Assembly (NCBI GenBank): GCA_937872005.1
Contig: CALMPQ010000087.1
Location: 1-12,860 of the forward strand
DNA from: an uncultured Propioniciclava sp.
GTDB lineage: Bacteria; Actinomycetota; Actinomycetes; Propionibacteriales; Propionibacteriaceae
Length of the DNA stretch: 12,860 nt
Reading direction: 5' to 3'
Shown in pieces: positions 6,748-12,860 of the stretch; the first letter of the stretch is position 1; every line of letters begins with the position of its first letter. The notes beneath the pieces were generated by a model, which did not search any database, was not told where the DNA came from, and worked only from the letters and a program-made list of their open reading frames with translations. A program made the translations under genes and the position numbers.

Positions 6748-7659
6748 ATGCAGGCCCCGAGAACGCTACTTTTTGATTCGGCATCGCTGTATTTCCGAGC
6801 TTTCTTCGGTTTGCCCGACTCGTTGCGCGGCAAGTCCGGAGAACCTGTGAACGCCGTACGCGGCCTGCTCGACTTTCTCGCCCGCTTCATCACCGACTAC
6901 TCCCCCACCCACGTCGCCTGCTGCTGGGACGACGCCTGGCGCCCCGACTGGCGCGTCGACCTCGTGCCCAGCTACAAGGCGCACCGCGTCGCGTACGGCG
7001 ACGTCGAGGAGGTCCCCGAGGCGCTCACCCAGCAGGTGCCCTGGATCCGCGCCACGCTGGACGCCCTCGGCCTGCCGATCGTCGGCGCACCCGACTTCGA
7101 GGCCGACGACGTCATCGCCACCCTCGCCACCCGAGCCGCCCAGCCGGTCGACGTCGTCACCGGCGACCGCGACCTCTTCCAGCTCGCCGACGACGACCGC
7201 CAGGTGCGGGTGCTCTACGTCGGACGCGGTGTCGCCAAGCACGAGCAGGTCACCGACGCCTGGCTGCAGGCCAAGTACGGCATCACCGGCGCGGGCTACG
7301 TCGACTTCGCGGTGATGCGCGGCGACCCCTCCGACGGCCTGCCCGGCGTCAAGGGCATCGGTGAGAAGACGGCGGCCCAACTCATCGGCAAGTACGGCGA
7401 CCTCGACGGCATCGTCGCCAACGCGGCGAACCTCTCCCCCGGCGTCCAGCGCTCGCTGGCCGCCGCCATGGACTACCTCGGCCCCGCCCGCGAGGTGGTG
7501 ACCACGGCCCGGGGCGTTCCGCTGCCGGAGCTCGACCTGAGCCTGCCCGCCGAGCCGAAGGACGCCGACCTCTTCGCCGCCCTCACCGAGGAGCTCAACC
7601 TCGGCGGCAGCGCCGAGCGGATCCTTGCAGCGCTTCAGCGCGCCGGGCGCAGCACGTAG
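6748..7659 (+). CDS. Stand-alone 5'-3' exonuclease (PolI N-terminal nuclease-like, PIN/H3TH)
   Basis: 303-residue FEN-type nuclease equal to the 5' nuclease domain of DNA polymerase I with no polymerase part. Conserved acidic residues are present: D10 in LLFDS, D61/D62 in CWDD, E118/D120/D121 in FEADD, D140/D142 in TGDRD, and D193/D196 in GDPSDG. SYKAHR (75-80) matches the helical arch. The helix-3-turn-helix DNA-binding motif is GLPGVKGIGEKTA (197-209). It should cut flaps and degrade 5' ends during repair and primer removal, alongside the PolI encoded elsewhere. ATG 6748 gives the standard N-terminus; no ribosome-binding site is seen. A GTG at 6742 is an alternative two codons longer. Its last 25 bases overlap the 3' end of metW on the other strand. 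Confidence 0.92.
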   Translation: MQAPRTLLFDSASLYFRAFFGLPDSLRGKSGEPVNAVRGLLDFLARFITDYSPTHVACCWDDAWRPDWRVDLVPSYKAHRVAYGDVEEVPEALTQQVPWIRATLDALGLPIVGAPDFEADDVIATLATRAAQPVDVVTGDRDLFQLADDDRQVRVLYVGRGVAKHEQVTDAWLQAKYGITGAGYVDFAVMRGDPSDGLPGVKGIGEKTAAQLIGKYGDLDGIVANAANLSPGVQRSLAAAMDYLGPAREVVTTARGVPLPELDLSLPAEPKDADLFAALTEELNLGGSAERILAALQRAGRST

Positions 7660-8243
7660 ACCGCGGCCGAGGCCATCAGGTTGGCCGACTGGCCGTACAT
7701 GCGCAGTCGGCGGCCCTGCTGGGTGTAGGTGAACCGCCGATCGACGATCAGGTCGAGCTGGTCGAACAGGTCTTCCAGGTCGGCCAGCGTCGTGAATCGC
7801 AGGTTCGGGGAGTTGTACCACTGGTACGGGATCTCCTTGGAGACCGGCATCCGCCCCGACAGCAGGCGCAGCCGGTTGCGGTACCAGCCGAAGTTCGGCA
7901 CCGACACCACGAGCCGCTCGGCGACGCGGGCCATCTGCGACAGCACGAACTCGGGTCGCAGCATCGTCTGCAAGGTGCGCGACAGCACGACCGTGTCGTA
8001 GGAGTCGTCGGCGAAGTCGACCAAGGCGTCCTCGACCCGGCGGTCGAGCACCGGGACGCCACGCCGAATGGCCCCCAGCACCGACTCGGGGTCGATCTCG
8101 ACGCCCAGCCCGCTGCAGCGCTTGGCGTCCATGAGATGGGCCAGCAGGGAGCCGGAGCCGCAGCCCAGGTCGAGCACCCGAGACCCGGGGAAGATCTGGT
8201 CGGCGACCAACTGCAGGTCCAGGCGCAAAGATGCGGTGTTCAC
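7635..8243 (-). CDS. metW: Methionine biosynthesis protein MetW
   Basis: 202-residue class I methyltransferase-like protein. The start GTG (8243-8241) overlaps the metX stop as GTGA and has GGAGG (8255-8251) seven bases upstream; the protein opens MNTASLRLDLQLVADQI, matching MetW, which begins near a RLDLQ segment. Motif I is VLDLGCGSGSLL (23-34) and the SAM ribose acidic site is GVEID (47-51). SVPNFGWYRNR and PYQWYNSPNLRF in the C-terminal half are typical of MetW. In other bacteria MetW is encoded directly after metX and is needed for, or boosts, homoserine acyltransferase activity; no methyl acceptor is established. The 3' end crosses 25 bases into the convergent exonuclease gene. Confidence 0.93.
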   Translation of the reverse strand: MNTASLRLDLQLVADQIFPGSRVLDLGCGSGSLLAHLMDAKRCSGLGVEIDPESVLGAIRRGVPVLDRRVEDALVDFADDSYDTVVLSRTLQTMLRPEFVLSQMARVAERLVVSVPNFGWYRNRLRLLSGRMPVSKEIPYQWYNSPNLRFTTLADLEDLFDQLDLIVDRRFTYTQQGRRLRMYGQSANLMASAAVYVLRPAR

Positions 8244-9385
8244 AGGCCCACCTCCAGGGCGCGGTCGAACCACGCGCGCAGGGTGGCGTGGTAGGTGGGG
8301 TCGTCCAGCAGGAACGAGTCGTGGCCGTAGGCCGACTTCAGCTCCCGGAACGTCACCGGCTGGCGGGCCCCCTCGAGGTGGCGCAGGATCCGCAGGGAGT
8401 GCTCGGTCGAGAAGCGCCAGTCGGTGTCGAAGCTCACGACGAGGTGGTTCACCGGGTGGGACCGCAGCAGCGACAGGGCGTCACCGCGCGCGAACGGGTC
8501 GAAGTAGTCCATCACGCGGGTGAGGTAGAGGTAGCTCAGGGCGTCGAAGCGTTCCAGGAAGGTCGTCCCTTGGTGGTCGAGGTAGCTCTCGACGGCGAAG
8601 TCGATGCCGAAGCCGCGCCGCGAGGTGGCGTTCTGGGGCGAGCGGCCGAACTTCTCGGTGAACGCGTCCTCGGACATGTAGGTGATGTGGGCCATCATCC
8701 GGGCGATCGACAACCCGACGGCCGGGCTCGTGCCGGCGGCGGCGTACTGGCCGTCCTTGAACTGCCGGTCGGCCATGATCGCGCGCCGCGCCACCGCAGA
8801 GAAGGCGATGTTCTGCGCCGTCAATCGGCTCGAAGCGGCGATGATCGCCGCGTTCGCCATGTCGCCCGGGTGGGTCAGCGACCACTGCAGCACCTGCATG
8901 CCGCCCAGCGACCCACCCAGCGCGACCAGGAGCCGCCTCACCCCGAGGTGCGCCAACAGCGCCCGGTGCACCGAGACGAAGTCGGCCATGTCGAGCAGCG
9001 GGAAGTCCAGGCCGTAGGCCTCGCCCGTGGTGGGGTTGGTCGACGAAGGCCCGGTCGAACCCTGGCACCCGCCGATGAGGTTGCTGCAGATGACGAAGAA
9101 CCGGGTGGTGTCCAGCGGCTTGCCGGGCCCGATCAGGTTGTCCCACCAGCCCGGACGCCGCGCGCCCTCGTGCCAGCCGGCCGCGTGGGCGTCCCCGGTC
9201 AGCGCGTGGCAGATGTAGACCGCGTTCGACCCGTCGGCATTGAGCGTGCCGTAGGTCTCGTACGCGACGTCGACCGGGCCGAGTTCGGCTCCCGACGCCA
9301 GCACCAGGGGCGCTTCGGCCGTGAAGAGGCGGGCGGTCAGCGTCTGGGTGACGCCGACCGACCCGCTCTCCTGGTGCGTACTCAC
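8240..9385 (-). CDS. metX: Homoserine O-acyltransferase MetX
   Basis: 381-residue alpha/beta hydrolase-fold enzyme that activates homoserine, using acetyl-CoA in classical MetX. The nucleophile is S159 in GGSLGGMQ (157-164). The acid is D322 in DTDWRF and the catalytic histidine is H355 in YGHDSFL. The oxyanion region CHALTGDAH (59-67) and the signature NLIGGCQGSTGPSS (102-115) are also present, so the triad is complete. Some MetX enzymes prefer succinyl-CoA, and the donor cannot be settled by reading alone. The start GTG (9385-9383) overlaps the metY stop as GTGA; no strong ribosome-binding site is visible, so re-initiation after metY is likely. The metX stop in turn overlaps metW. Middle gene of metY-metX-metW. 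Confidence 0.95.
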   Translation of the reverse strand: MSTHQESGSVGVTQTLTARLFTAEAPLVLASGAELGPVDVAYETYGTLNADGSNAVYICHALTGDAHAAGWHEGARRPGWWDNLIGPGKPLDTTRFFVICSNLIGGCQGSTGPSSTNPTTGEAYGLDFPLLDMADFVSVHRALLAHLGVRRLLVALGGSLGGMQVLQWSLTHPGDMANAAIIAASSRLTAQNIAFSAVARRAIMADRQFKDGQYAAAGTSPAVGLSIARMMAHITYMSEDAFTEKFGRSPQNATSRRGFGIDFAVESYLDHQGTTFLERFDALSYLYLTRVMDYFDPFARGDALSLLRSHPVNHLVVSFDTDWRFSTEHSLRILRHLEGARQPVTFRELKSAYGHDSFLLDDPTYHATLRAWFDRALEVGL

Positions 9386-10662
9386 GCAGACAGCGCCCGG
9401 TCGAGGTCGGCGATCAGGTCGTCGGCGTTCTCGATGCCGATCGACAGCCGGACGCCCTCCGGCGCCACGCCGGCATCCACCAGCTCGGACTCGGTCAACT
9501 GCGAGTGCGTCGTCGTCGCGTTGTGGATCGCAAGGCTCTTGGCATCACCGATGTTGGCCAGGTGGCTGAACAGCTCGAGGGCCTCGATGAACTTCGAGCC
9601 GCCCTCGCGCCCGGTCTTCAGGCCGAAGGCGATGAGCCCGCTGTTGCCGCGCGACAGCATGCGCCCCGCGACCTCGTGGTACGGGTCGGACTCCAGACCC
9701 GGATAGCGCACCCAGGCGACACGGTCGTCGGCCTCGAGGAACTTCGCGACCTTGAGCGCGTTCTCGCTGTGGCGCTCCATGCGCAGGTGCAGGGTCTCCA
9801 GGCCGAGCAGGATCTGGAACGCGTTCATCGGGGCGATCGCCGCTCCCGTGTTGCGCAGCATGACCGTGCGGGCACGGATGATGAAGGCGGCCGGCCCGGC
9901 GGCGTCGGCCCAGACCACGCCGTGGTAGGCGCCATCGGGCGCGGTCAGGTTCGGGAAGCGGTCGGCGTGCGCCGCCCAGTCGAAATTGCCGCTGTCGACG
10001 ATGACGCCACCCATCGAGGTGCCGTTGCCGGCGAAGTACTTCGTCGCGGCGTGCACCGAGATGTCGGCTCCGTGGTCGAACACGCGGCACAGGTACGGCG
10101 TCGCCGCGGTGTTGTCGATGACCAGCGGCAGGCCCTGCGCGTGCGCGGCGTCCGCCCAGGCGCGGATGTCGAGGATGTTCAGCGCCGGGTTGCCCAGGCT
10201 CTCGGCGAAGACCAGCTTGGTGCGGTCGTCGACGTGCTCGGCGAGCGCGGCCGGGTCGTCGGGGTCGACGAAGCGGGTCTCGACGCCGAACTGCGGCAGC
10301 GTGTGCGCGAAGAGGGCGTAGGTGCCGCCGTACAGCTTCGAGCTGGCGATGATGTTGTCGCCCGCGCCGGCCAGCGTCAGCACCGCGTAGGTGATCGCGG
10401 CTGCACCGGACGCCGTCGCCAGGCTCGCCAAGCCGCCCTCGAGCGCGGTGACGCGCTTCTCCAGGACGTCCTGGGTCGGGTTCATGATGCGCGTGTAGAT
10501 GTTGCCCGGCTTGCGCAGCGCGAACAGGTCGGCGGCGTGCTGGGTGTCGTCGAAGACGTAGCTCGTGGTCTGGTAGATCGGCACCGCACGCGCGTTGGTC
10601 GCGGGGTCCGGCTGCTCCTGGCCGGCGTGCACCGCCAGCGTCTCGATGCGGAAGTCGCTCAT
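9382..10662 (-). CDS. metY: O-acetylhomoserine sulfhydrylase MetY (PLP enzyme)
   Basis: 426-residue Cys/Met-metabolism PLP enzyme that converts O-acyl-homoserine and sulfide to homocysteine. The PLP lysine is K208 in SVHAATKYF; D183 in VIDNT contacts the pyridine nitrogen; Y57 and R59 in YTRIMNPT bind phosphate of the neighbouring subunit; GGTYALF (112-118) is also family-typical. The length of 426 residues fits MetY better than the shorter cystathionine gamma-synthase, and pairing with metX supports direct sulfhydrylation. The start ATG (10662-10660) has AAGAAGGA (10676-10669) six bases upstream and begins MSDFRIETLAVHAG as expected. First gene of the operon; its leader is too short for a SAM riboswitch. 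Confidence 0.95.
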   Translation of the reverse strand: MSDFRIETLAVHAGQEQPDPATNARAVPIYQTTSYVFDDTQHAADLFALRKPGNIYTRIMNPTQDVLEKRVTALEGGLASLATASGAAAITYAVLTLAGAGDNIIASSKLYGGTYALFAHTLPQFGVETRFVDPDDPAALAEHVDDRTKLVFAESLGNPALNILDIRAWADAAHAQGLPLVIDNTAATPYLCRVFDHGADISVHAATKYFAGNGTSMGGVIVDSGNFDWAAHADRFPNLTAPDGAYHGVVWADAAGPAAFIIRARTVMLRNTGAAIAPMNAFQILLGLETLHLRMERHSENALKVAKFLEADDRVAWVRYPGLESDPYHEVAGRMLSRGNSGLIAFGLKTGREGGSKFIEALELFSHLANIGDAKSLAIHNATTTHSQLTESELVDAGVAPEGVRLSIGIENADDLIADLDRALSA

Positions 10663-10696
10663 GGATCGTCCTTCTTGGTCGGTGCTCCGTGGGCAC

Positions 10697-10724
10697 ACCC
10701 TAGGGCGGCACCCGATCGTGGAAA
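10697..10724 (-). promoter_or_regulatory. Candidate promoter of the metY-metX-metW operon
   Basis: On the minus strand, TTTCCA (10724-10719) is followed by 16 bases and TAGGGT (10702-10697), a weak -35 and a good TANNNT -10. Transcription would begin near 10690, giving a leader of about 28 bases. The -10 box lies in the palindrome CCCTAGGG (10698-10705), which might be coincidence or an operator. The -35 overlaps the 3' edge of thpR. Confidence 0.4.
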
Positions 10725-10726
10725 CT

Positions 10727-11296
10727 TCAATCTCGGCTGCCGGTCGGCAGGGCCCAGCGATCCAGCACCTCGTACCGGCTGCCCCGGTCGGCCAGGTGGC
10801 TCTGCACCAACACGAGCTCATCGGCGAGCCACCCGTCCCCGTCGAAGGTGTCCAGCACGCGCACCAGACGGGTGGTGTCGATCGCCCGGTTCGCACGCCC
10901 CAGCGTCAGGTGCGGCCGGAAGGCCGCGCCGTCCACCTGCAAGCCGGCTCGGGAACCGGCGTTGCGGCAGCGTTCGGCCAGGTCCGTGAGCTCGGACGCC
11001 CCCTCGGCCACACCGAGCCACAACACCTTGGTCTCCAGCGGCCACGGGAACGCTCCCCCGCCGGCGAGCCGGAGCCGGAACGTCGGCGTCCGGTTGGCCA
11101 CCTCACCGAGCGCCTCGGTGAGCCGGTCGAGGTTGCGGTCGGGCACGTCGCCCATGAACGCGGTGGTCAGGTGCCAGCCCTCGGGTCGGGTCCAGCGCAG
11201 CCGGGTCTCGGCCGGACGCCGGGGTTGCAGGAAGGCGTCCAACTCCTCGACGAGGGTCTGGGGCGGGAGGATGGCGGTGAAGAGGCGTGCACCCAT
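10727..11296 (-). CDS. thpR: RNA 2',3'-cyclic phosphodiesterase (2H family, ThpR/LigT)
   Basis: 189-residue 2H phosphoesterase. Both catalytic HxT tetrads are present: H42-L-T44 in WHLTTAF and H129-L-T131 in FRPHLTLGRA, separated by the usual distance of about 87 residues. Family members open RNA 2',3'-cyclic phosphates to 2'-phosphates, and some ligate 2'-5' in vitro. The protein opens with MGARLFTAILPP, the standard first strand. ATG 11296 has no ribosome-binding site; instead TACGGT lies six bases upstream on the minus strand, suggesting a leaderless message. It ends 64 bases before metY on the same strand, so some read-through into the methionine operon is possible, but a functional link is not evident. 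Confidence 0.93.
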   Translation of the reverse strand: MGARLFTAILPPQTLVEELDAFLQPRRPAETRLRWTRPEGWHLTTAFMGDVPDRNLDRLTEALGEVANRTPTFRLRLAGGGAFPWPLETKVLWLGVAEGASELTDLAERCRNAGSRAGLQVDGAAFRPHLTLGRANRAIDTTRLVRVLDTFDGDGWLADELVLVQSHLADRGSRYEVLDRWALPTGSRD

Positions 11297-11302
11297 GTCA
11301 AC

Positions 11303-11308
11303 ACCGTA
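11303..11308 (-). promoter_or_regulatory. Candidate -10 box for leaderless thpR transcript
   Basis: On the minus strand TACGGT is followed by GTTGAC and then the ATG of thpR, so the A of ATG would be +1. This fits TANNNT at leaderless spacing, and no ribosome-binding site is present. No -35 match is seen. Confidence 0.45.
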
Positions 11309-11519
11309 CCGGCGTGCGCCGACAGGTCTTCGACCGGGGCCCGGCCGAATTCATCAAAGGTGGGCCCGTTGTGAGGAGCAATGAAGGTCGATCACATTTT
11401 GGAAGGATTGTGAACAAATCGTGACGTGTCGGCCCTGTCGGAGACGTCAGACGTTTGGCAGACTCAAGGGTGACGGTGTGGCGGCCGATGTCCCGGCCGT
11501 ACCGAACAAGGAGGTTTGG
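11309..11519 (+). promoter_or_regulatory. Control region upstream of the sugar ABC lipoprotein gene
   Basis: Longest non-coding stretch in the window and the most AT-rich part of it (about 11378-11420). It holds an 11-base palindrome CCGGGGCCCGG (11334-11344), an imperfect inverted repeat GATTGTGAACAAATC (11406-11420), repeated TGTCGG (11427-11432 and 11435-11440), and ACGTCAGACGT (11444-11454), a perfect 5-1-5 inverted repeat. Any could be an operator of a LacI-type or other sugar regulator; none is a recognised site. A promoter is expected but several weak -35/-10 pairs compete, so none is called. The ribosome-binding site AAGGAGG is at 11508-11514. Confidence 0.45.
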
Positions 11520-12839
11520 ATGCGTTTCAAGACTGCCATCGCGGTCGGCCTGGCCGGCATGCTGGCGCTCGCCGGGTGCTCCGGCGGGGGCACCCCTGCG
11601 ACGAACGCCCCGACGGGCGCTGCTCCCGGCACGTCTGCCGCGGCTCCCGCGGCCGGTGGTGCCGGCGGTGACGTGGGTGTCTTCACCTGGTGGGCCGAGG
11701 GTTCCGAGAAGGATGGCCTGGCCGAGCTGGAGAAGCTCTTCGCGAAGGACTACCCCAACGACAAGTTCGTCAACCTCGCCGTCGCCGGCGGTGCTGGCTC
11801 GAACGCCAAGGCCAAGCTCGCGGCCGACCTGCAGAACAACAACCCGCCGGAGTCGTTCCAGGGCCACGCCGGCGCGGAGCTGATGGACTACATCGACGCC
11901 GACCAGATCGAGCCGGTCAACGACATCATCGAGGGCCTCGGCGGATCGAAGGTCTTCCCGCAGAGCCTGCTCGACCTGCTCACGGTCGACGGTGACATCT
12001 TCTCGGTGCCCTCCAACGTGCACCGCTCCAATGTCGTGTGGGCCAACCCGGCCGTGCTCGCGAAGGCGGGCCTGCCCAACACCGCTCCCGCGAACCTGGA
12101 CGCCTGGCTCGCCGACATGGAGAAGCTGAAGGCCGCCGGCGTCGACACGCCGATCTCGGTCGGCACGGCCGCCTGGACCCAGCTGCACCTCTTCGAGAGC
12201 GTCCTGCTCGCCGAGCTCGGCACCGACGACTACAACAAGCTGTTCGTCAAGGGCACCAGCTGGGACACCGACAAGGTCAAGTCGGCCGTCAGCAAGTACG
12301 CCAAGGTGCTCTCCTTCGCCAACACCGGTGGTGCCGACGACTGGCCGGCCGCGACCGGCATGGTCATCGACGAGAAGGCCGCCTACAACGTGATGGGTGA
12401 CTGGGCCGTCGCCGAGTTCAACAGCAAGAACAAGAAGTACGGCACCGACTACGTCGCGTTCCCGACGCCGGGCACCGACGGCACGTTCCTGTTCCTCGCC
12501 GACTCGTTCACGCTCGCCAAGGGGGCCAAGAACCCCGAGGGCGCCAAGGACTGGCTGAAGCTCGTCGGTTCGGCCGAGGGCCAGAAGGCGTTCAACGTCG
12601 TCAAGGGTTCGATCCCCGCGCGCACCGACGTGCCGGTGACCGACTTCCCCGAGTACCAGCAGAGCGCCATGAAGTCGTTCAAGGAGGACAAGATCGCCTC
12701 CTCGATCGCCCACGGTGCCGCCGCCAACAACGCCTGGAACTCCGAGATCGGCACCGCCGTCTCGAAGTTCTGGACCGACAAGGACGAGGCCGGTCTGGTT
12801 GCCGGTCTGGTCGCCGCGGCCGACAAGAACAACAAGTGA
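11520..12839 (+). CDS. Carbohydrate ABC transporter substrate-binding lipoprotein
   Basis: 439-residue extracellular solute-binding protein of the family 1 (maltose/multiple-sugar) type. The signal peptide has RFK, a hydrophobic core, and the lipobox LAGC with acylated C20, so it is anchored to the membrane and is a likely Lnt substrate. Residues 21-50 form a Gly/Ala/Pro/Thr spacer. The mature domain begins VFTWWAEGSEKDGL, followed by VAGGAGSNAKAKLA and PPESFQGHAGAEL, wording resembling glucose/mannose-type binding proteins of actinobacteria; a conserved SVPSNVHRSNVVW segment lies near 161-173. The ligand is thus probably a hexose, but this is inference. ATG 11520 has AAGGAGG five bases upstream. 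The frame is open further upstream, but the signal peptide fixes the start. Permease and other genes are presumably beyond the window end. Confidence 0.92.
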   Translation: MRFKTAIAVGLAGMLALAGCSGGGTPATNAPTGAAPGTSAAAPAAGGAGGDVGVFTWWAEGSEKDGLAELEKLFAKDYPNDKFVNLAVAGGAGSNAKAKLAADLQNNNPPESFQGHAGAELMDYIDADQIEPVNDIIEGLGGSKVFPQSLLDLLTVDGDIFSVPSNVHRSNVVWANPAVLAKAGLPNTAPANLDAWLADMEKLKAAGVDTPISVGTAAWTQLHLFESVLLAELGTDDYNKLFVKGTSWDTDKVKSAVSKYAKVLSFANTGGADDWPAATGMVIDEKAAYNVMGDWAVAEFNSKNKKYGTDYVAFPTPGTDGTFLFLADSFTLAKGAKNPEGAKDWLKLVGSAEGQKAFNVVKGSIPARTDVPVTDFPEYQQSAMKSFKEDKIASSIAHGAAANNAWNSEIGTAVSKFWTDKDEAGLVAGLVAAADKNNK

Positions 12840-12860
12840 CACACTGGGTGGTCCCCCGGG
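12840..12860. other. Unassigned 21 bases after the lipoprotein gene
   Basis: Short GC-rich tail with GGG and CCC runs that might begin a hairpin between a binding-protein gene and its permeases. It is too short to support any call. Confidence 0.2.

Noticed and set aside
8244..8273. Earlier start for MetW
   Set aside because: The ten extra residues (Pro/Gly/Arg) are not MetW-like; GTG 8243 has GGAGG and overlaps the metX stop.
10663..10726. SAM riboswitch or S-box leader before metY
   Set aside because: The whole gap is 64 bases and the predicted leader about 28; no multi-helix structure or conserved riboswitch core can fit.
10663..10896. N-terminal extension of MetY upstream into thpR
   Set aside because: The extension is Arg/Pro/Trp-rich antisense of thpR, while ATG 10662 has a good ribosome-binding site and the family N-terminus.
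11390..11415. CRP-like site from TCACA and TGTGA
   Set aside because: The half-sites are in inside-out order (TCACA, 12 bases, TGTGA), not the TGTGA, six bases, TCACA layout.
11421..11519. GTG start at 11421 extending the lipoprotein by 33 residues
   Set aside because: It would bury the signal peptide and lipobox; ATG 11520 has AAGGAGG at proper spacing.

Overview
The window looks like chromosomal housekeeping DNA from a high-GC actinobacterium. Three things point there: an RbpA (an RNA polymerase-binding protein found only in actinobacteria), the Lnt / polyprenol-phosphate-mannose synthase / FxsA / RbpA neighbourhood known from mycobacteria and relatives, and G/C-dominated third codon positions throughout. 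A propionibacterial-type host is plausible, but this is inference only. I see no insertion sequence, phage gene, tRNA, rRNA or CRISPR array.

Layout. The left edge (1-1570) holds the 3' end of a glycerophosphodiester phosphodiesterase gene, translationally coupled to a UMF1-type MFS permease. Next is rbpA (1637-1969, plus strand), preceded by a good match to a SigR/SigH oxidative-stress promoter that sits inside a perfect 11-bp inverted repeat. Facing it is a tight minus-strand envelope operon read lnt > ppm > fxsA (4900 down to 1966): apolipoprotein N-acyltransferase, polyprenol-phosphate mannose synthase and a small FxsA-type membrane protein. Divergent from lnt across 33 bp is an M20 dipeptidase (4934-6268). 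A Lrp/AsnC regulator (6284-6721, minus) is divergent from a stand-alone 5'-3' exonuclease (6748-7659, plus).

The right half carries a methionine operon on the minus strand, read metY > metX > metW (10662 down to 7635), with each downstream start overlapping the preceding stop as GTGA. MetX acylates homoserine, MetY sulfhydrylates the product to homocysteine, and MetW is the methyltransferase-like partner of MetX. Then follow thpR (RNA 2',3'-cyclic phosphodiesterase, minus) and, divergent from it across a 223-bp control region, a sugar-type ABC transporter lipoprotein (11520-12839, plus). The rest of that transporter lies beyond the window.

Most gene functions here are ordinary. The parts worth a second look are in the short gaps: the inverted repeat around the rbpA promoter, a set of genes whose -10-like boxes sit exactly where leaderless transcription would place them (lnt, dipeptidase, thpR, and more weakly lrp and the exonuclease), and two pairs of convergent genes that overlap at their stops. 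I did not find a convincing novel multi-gene system.
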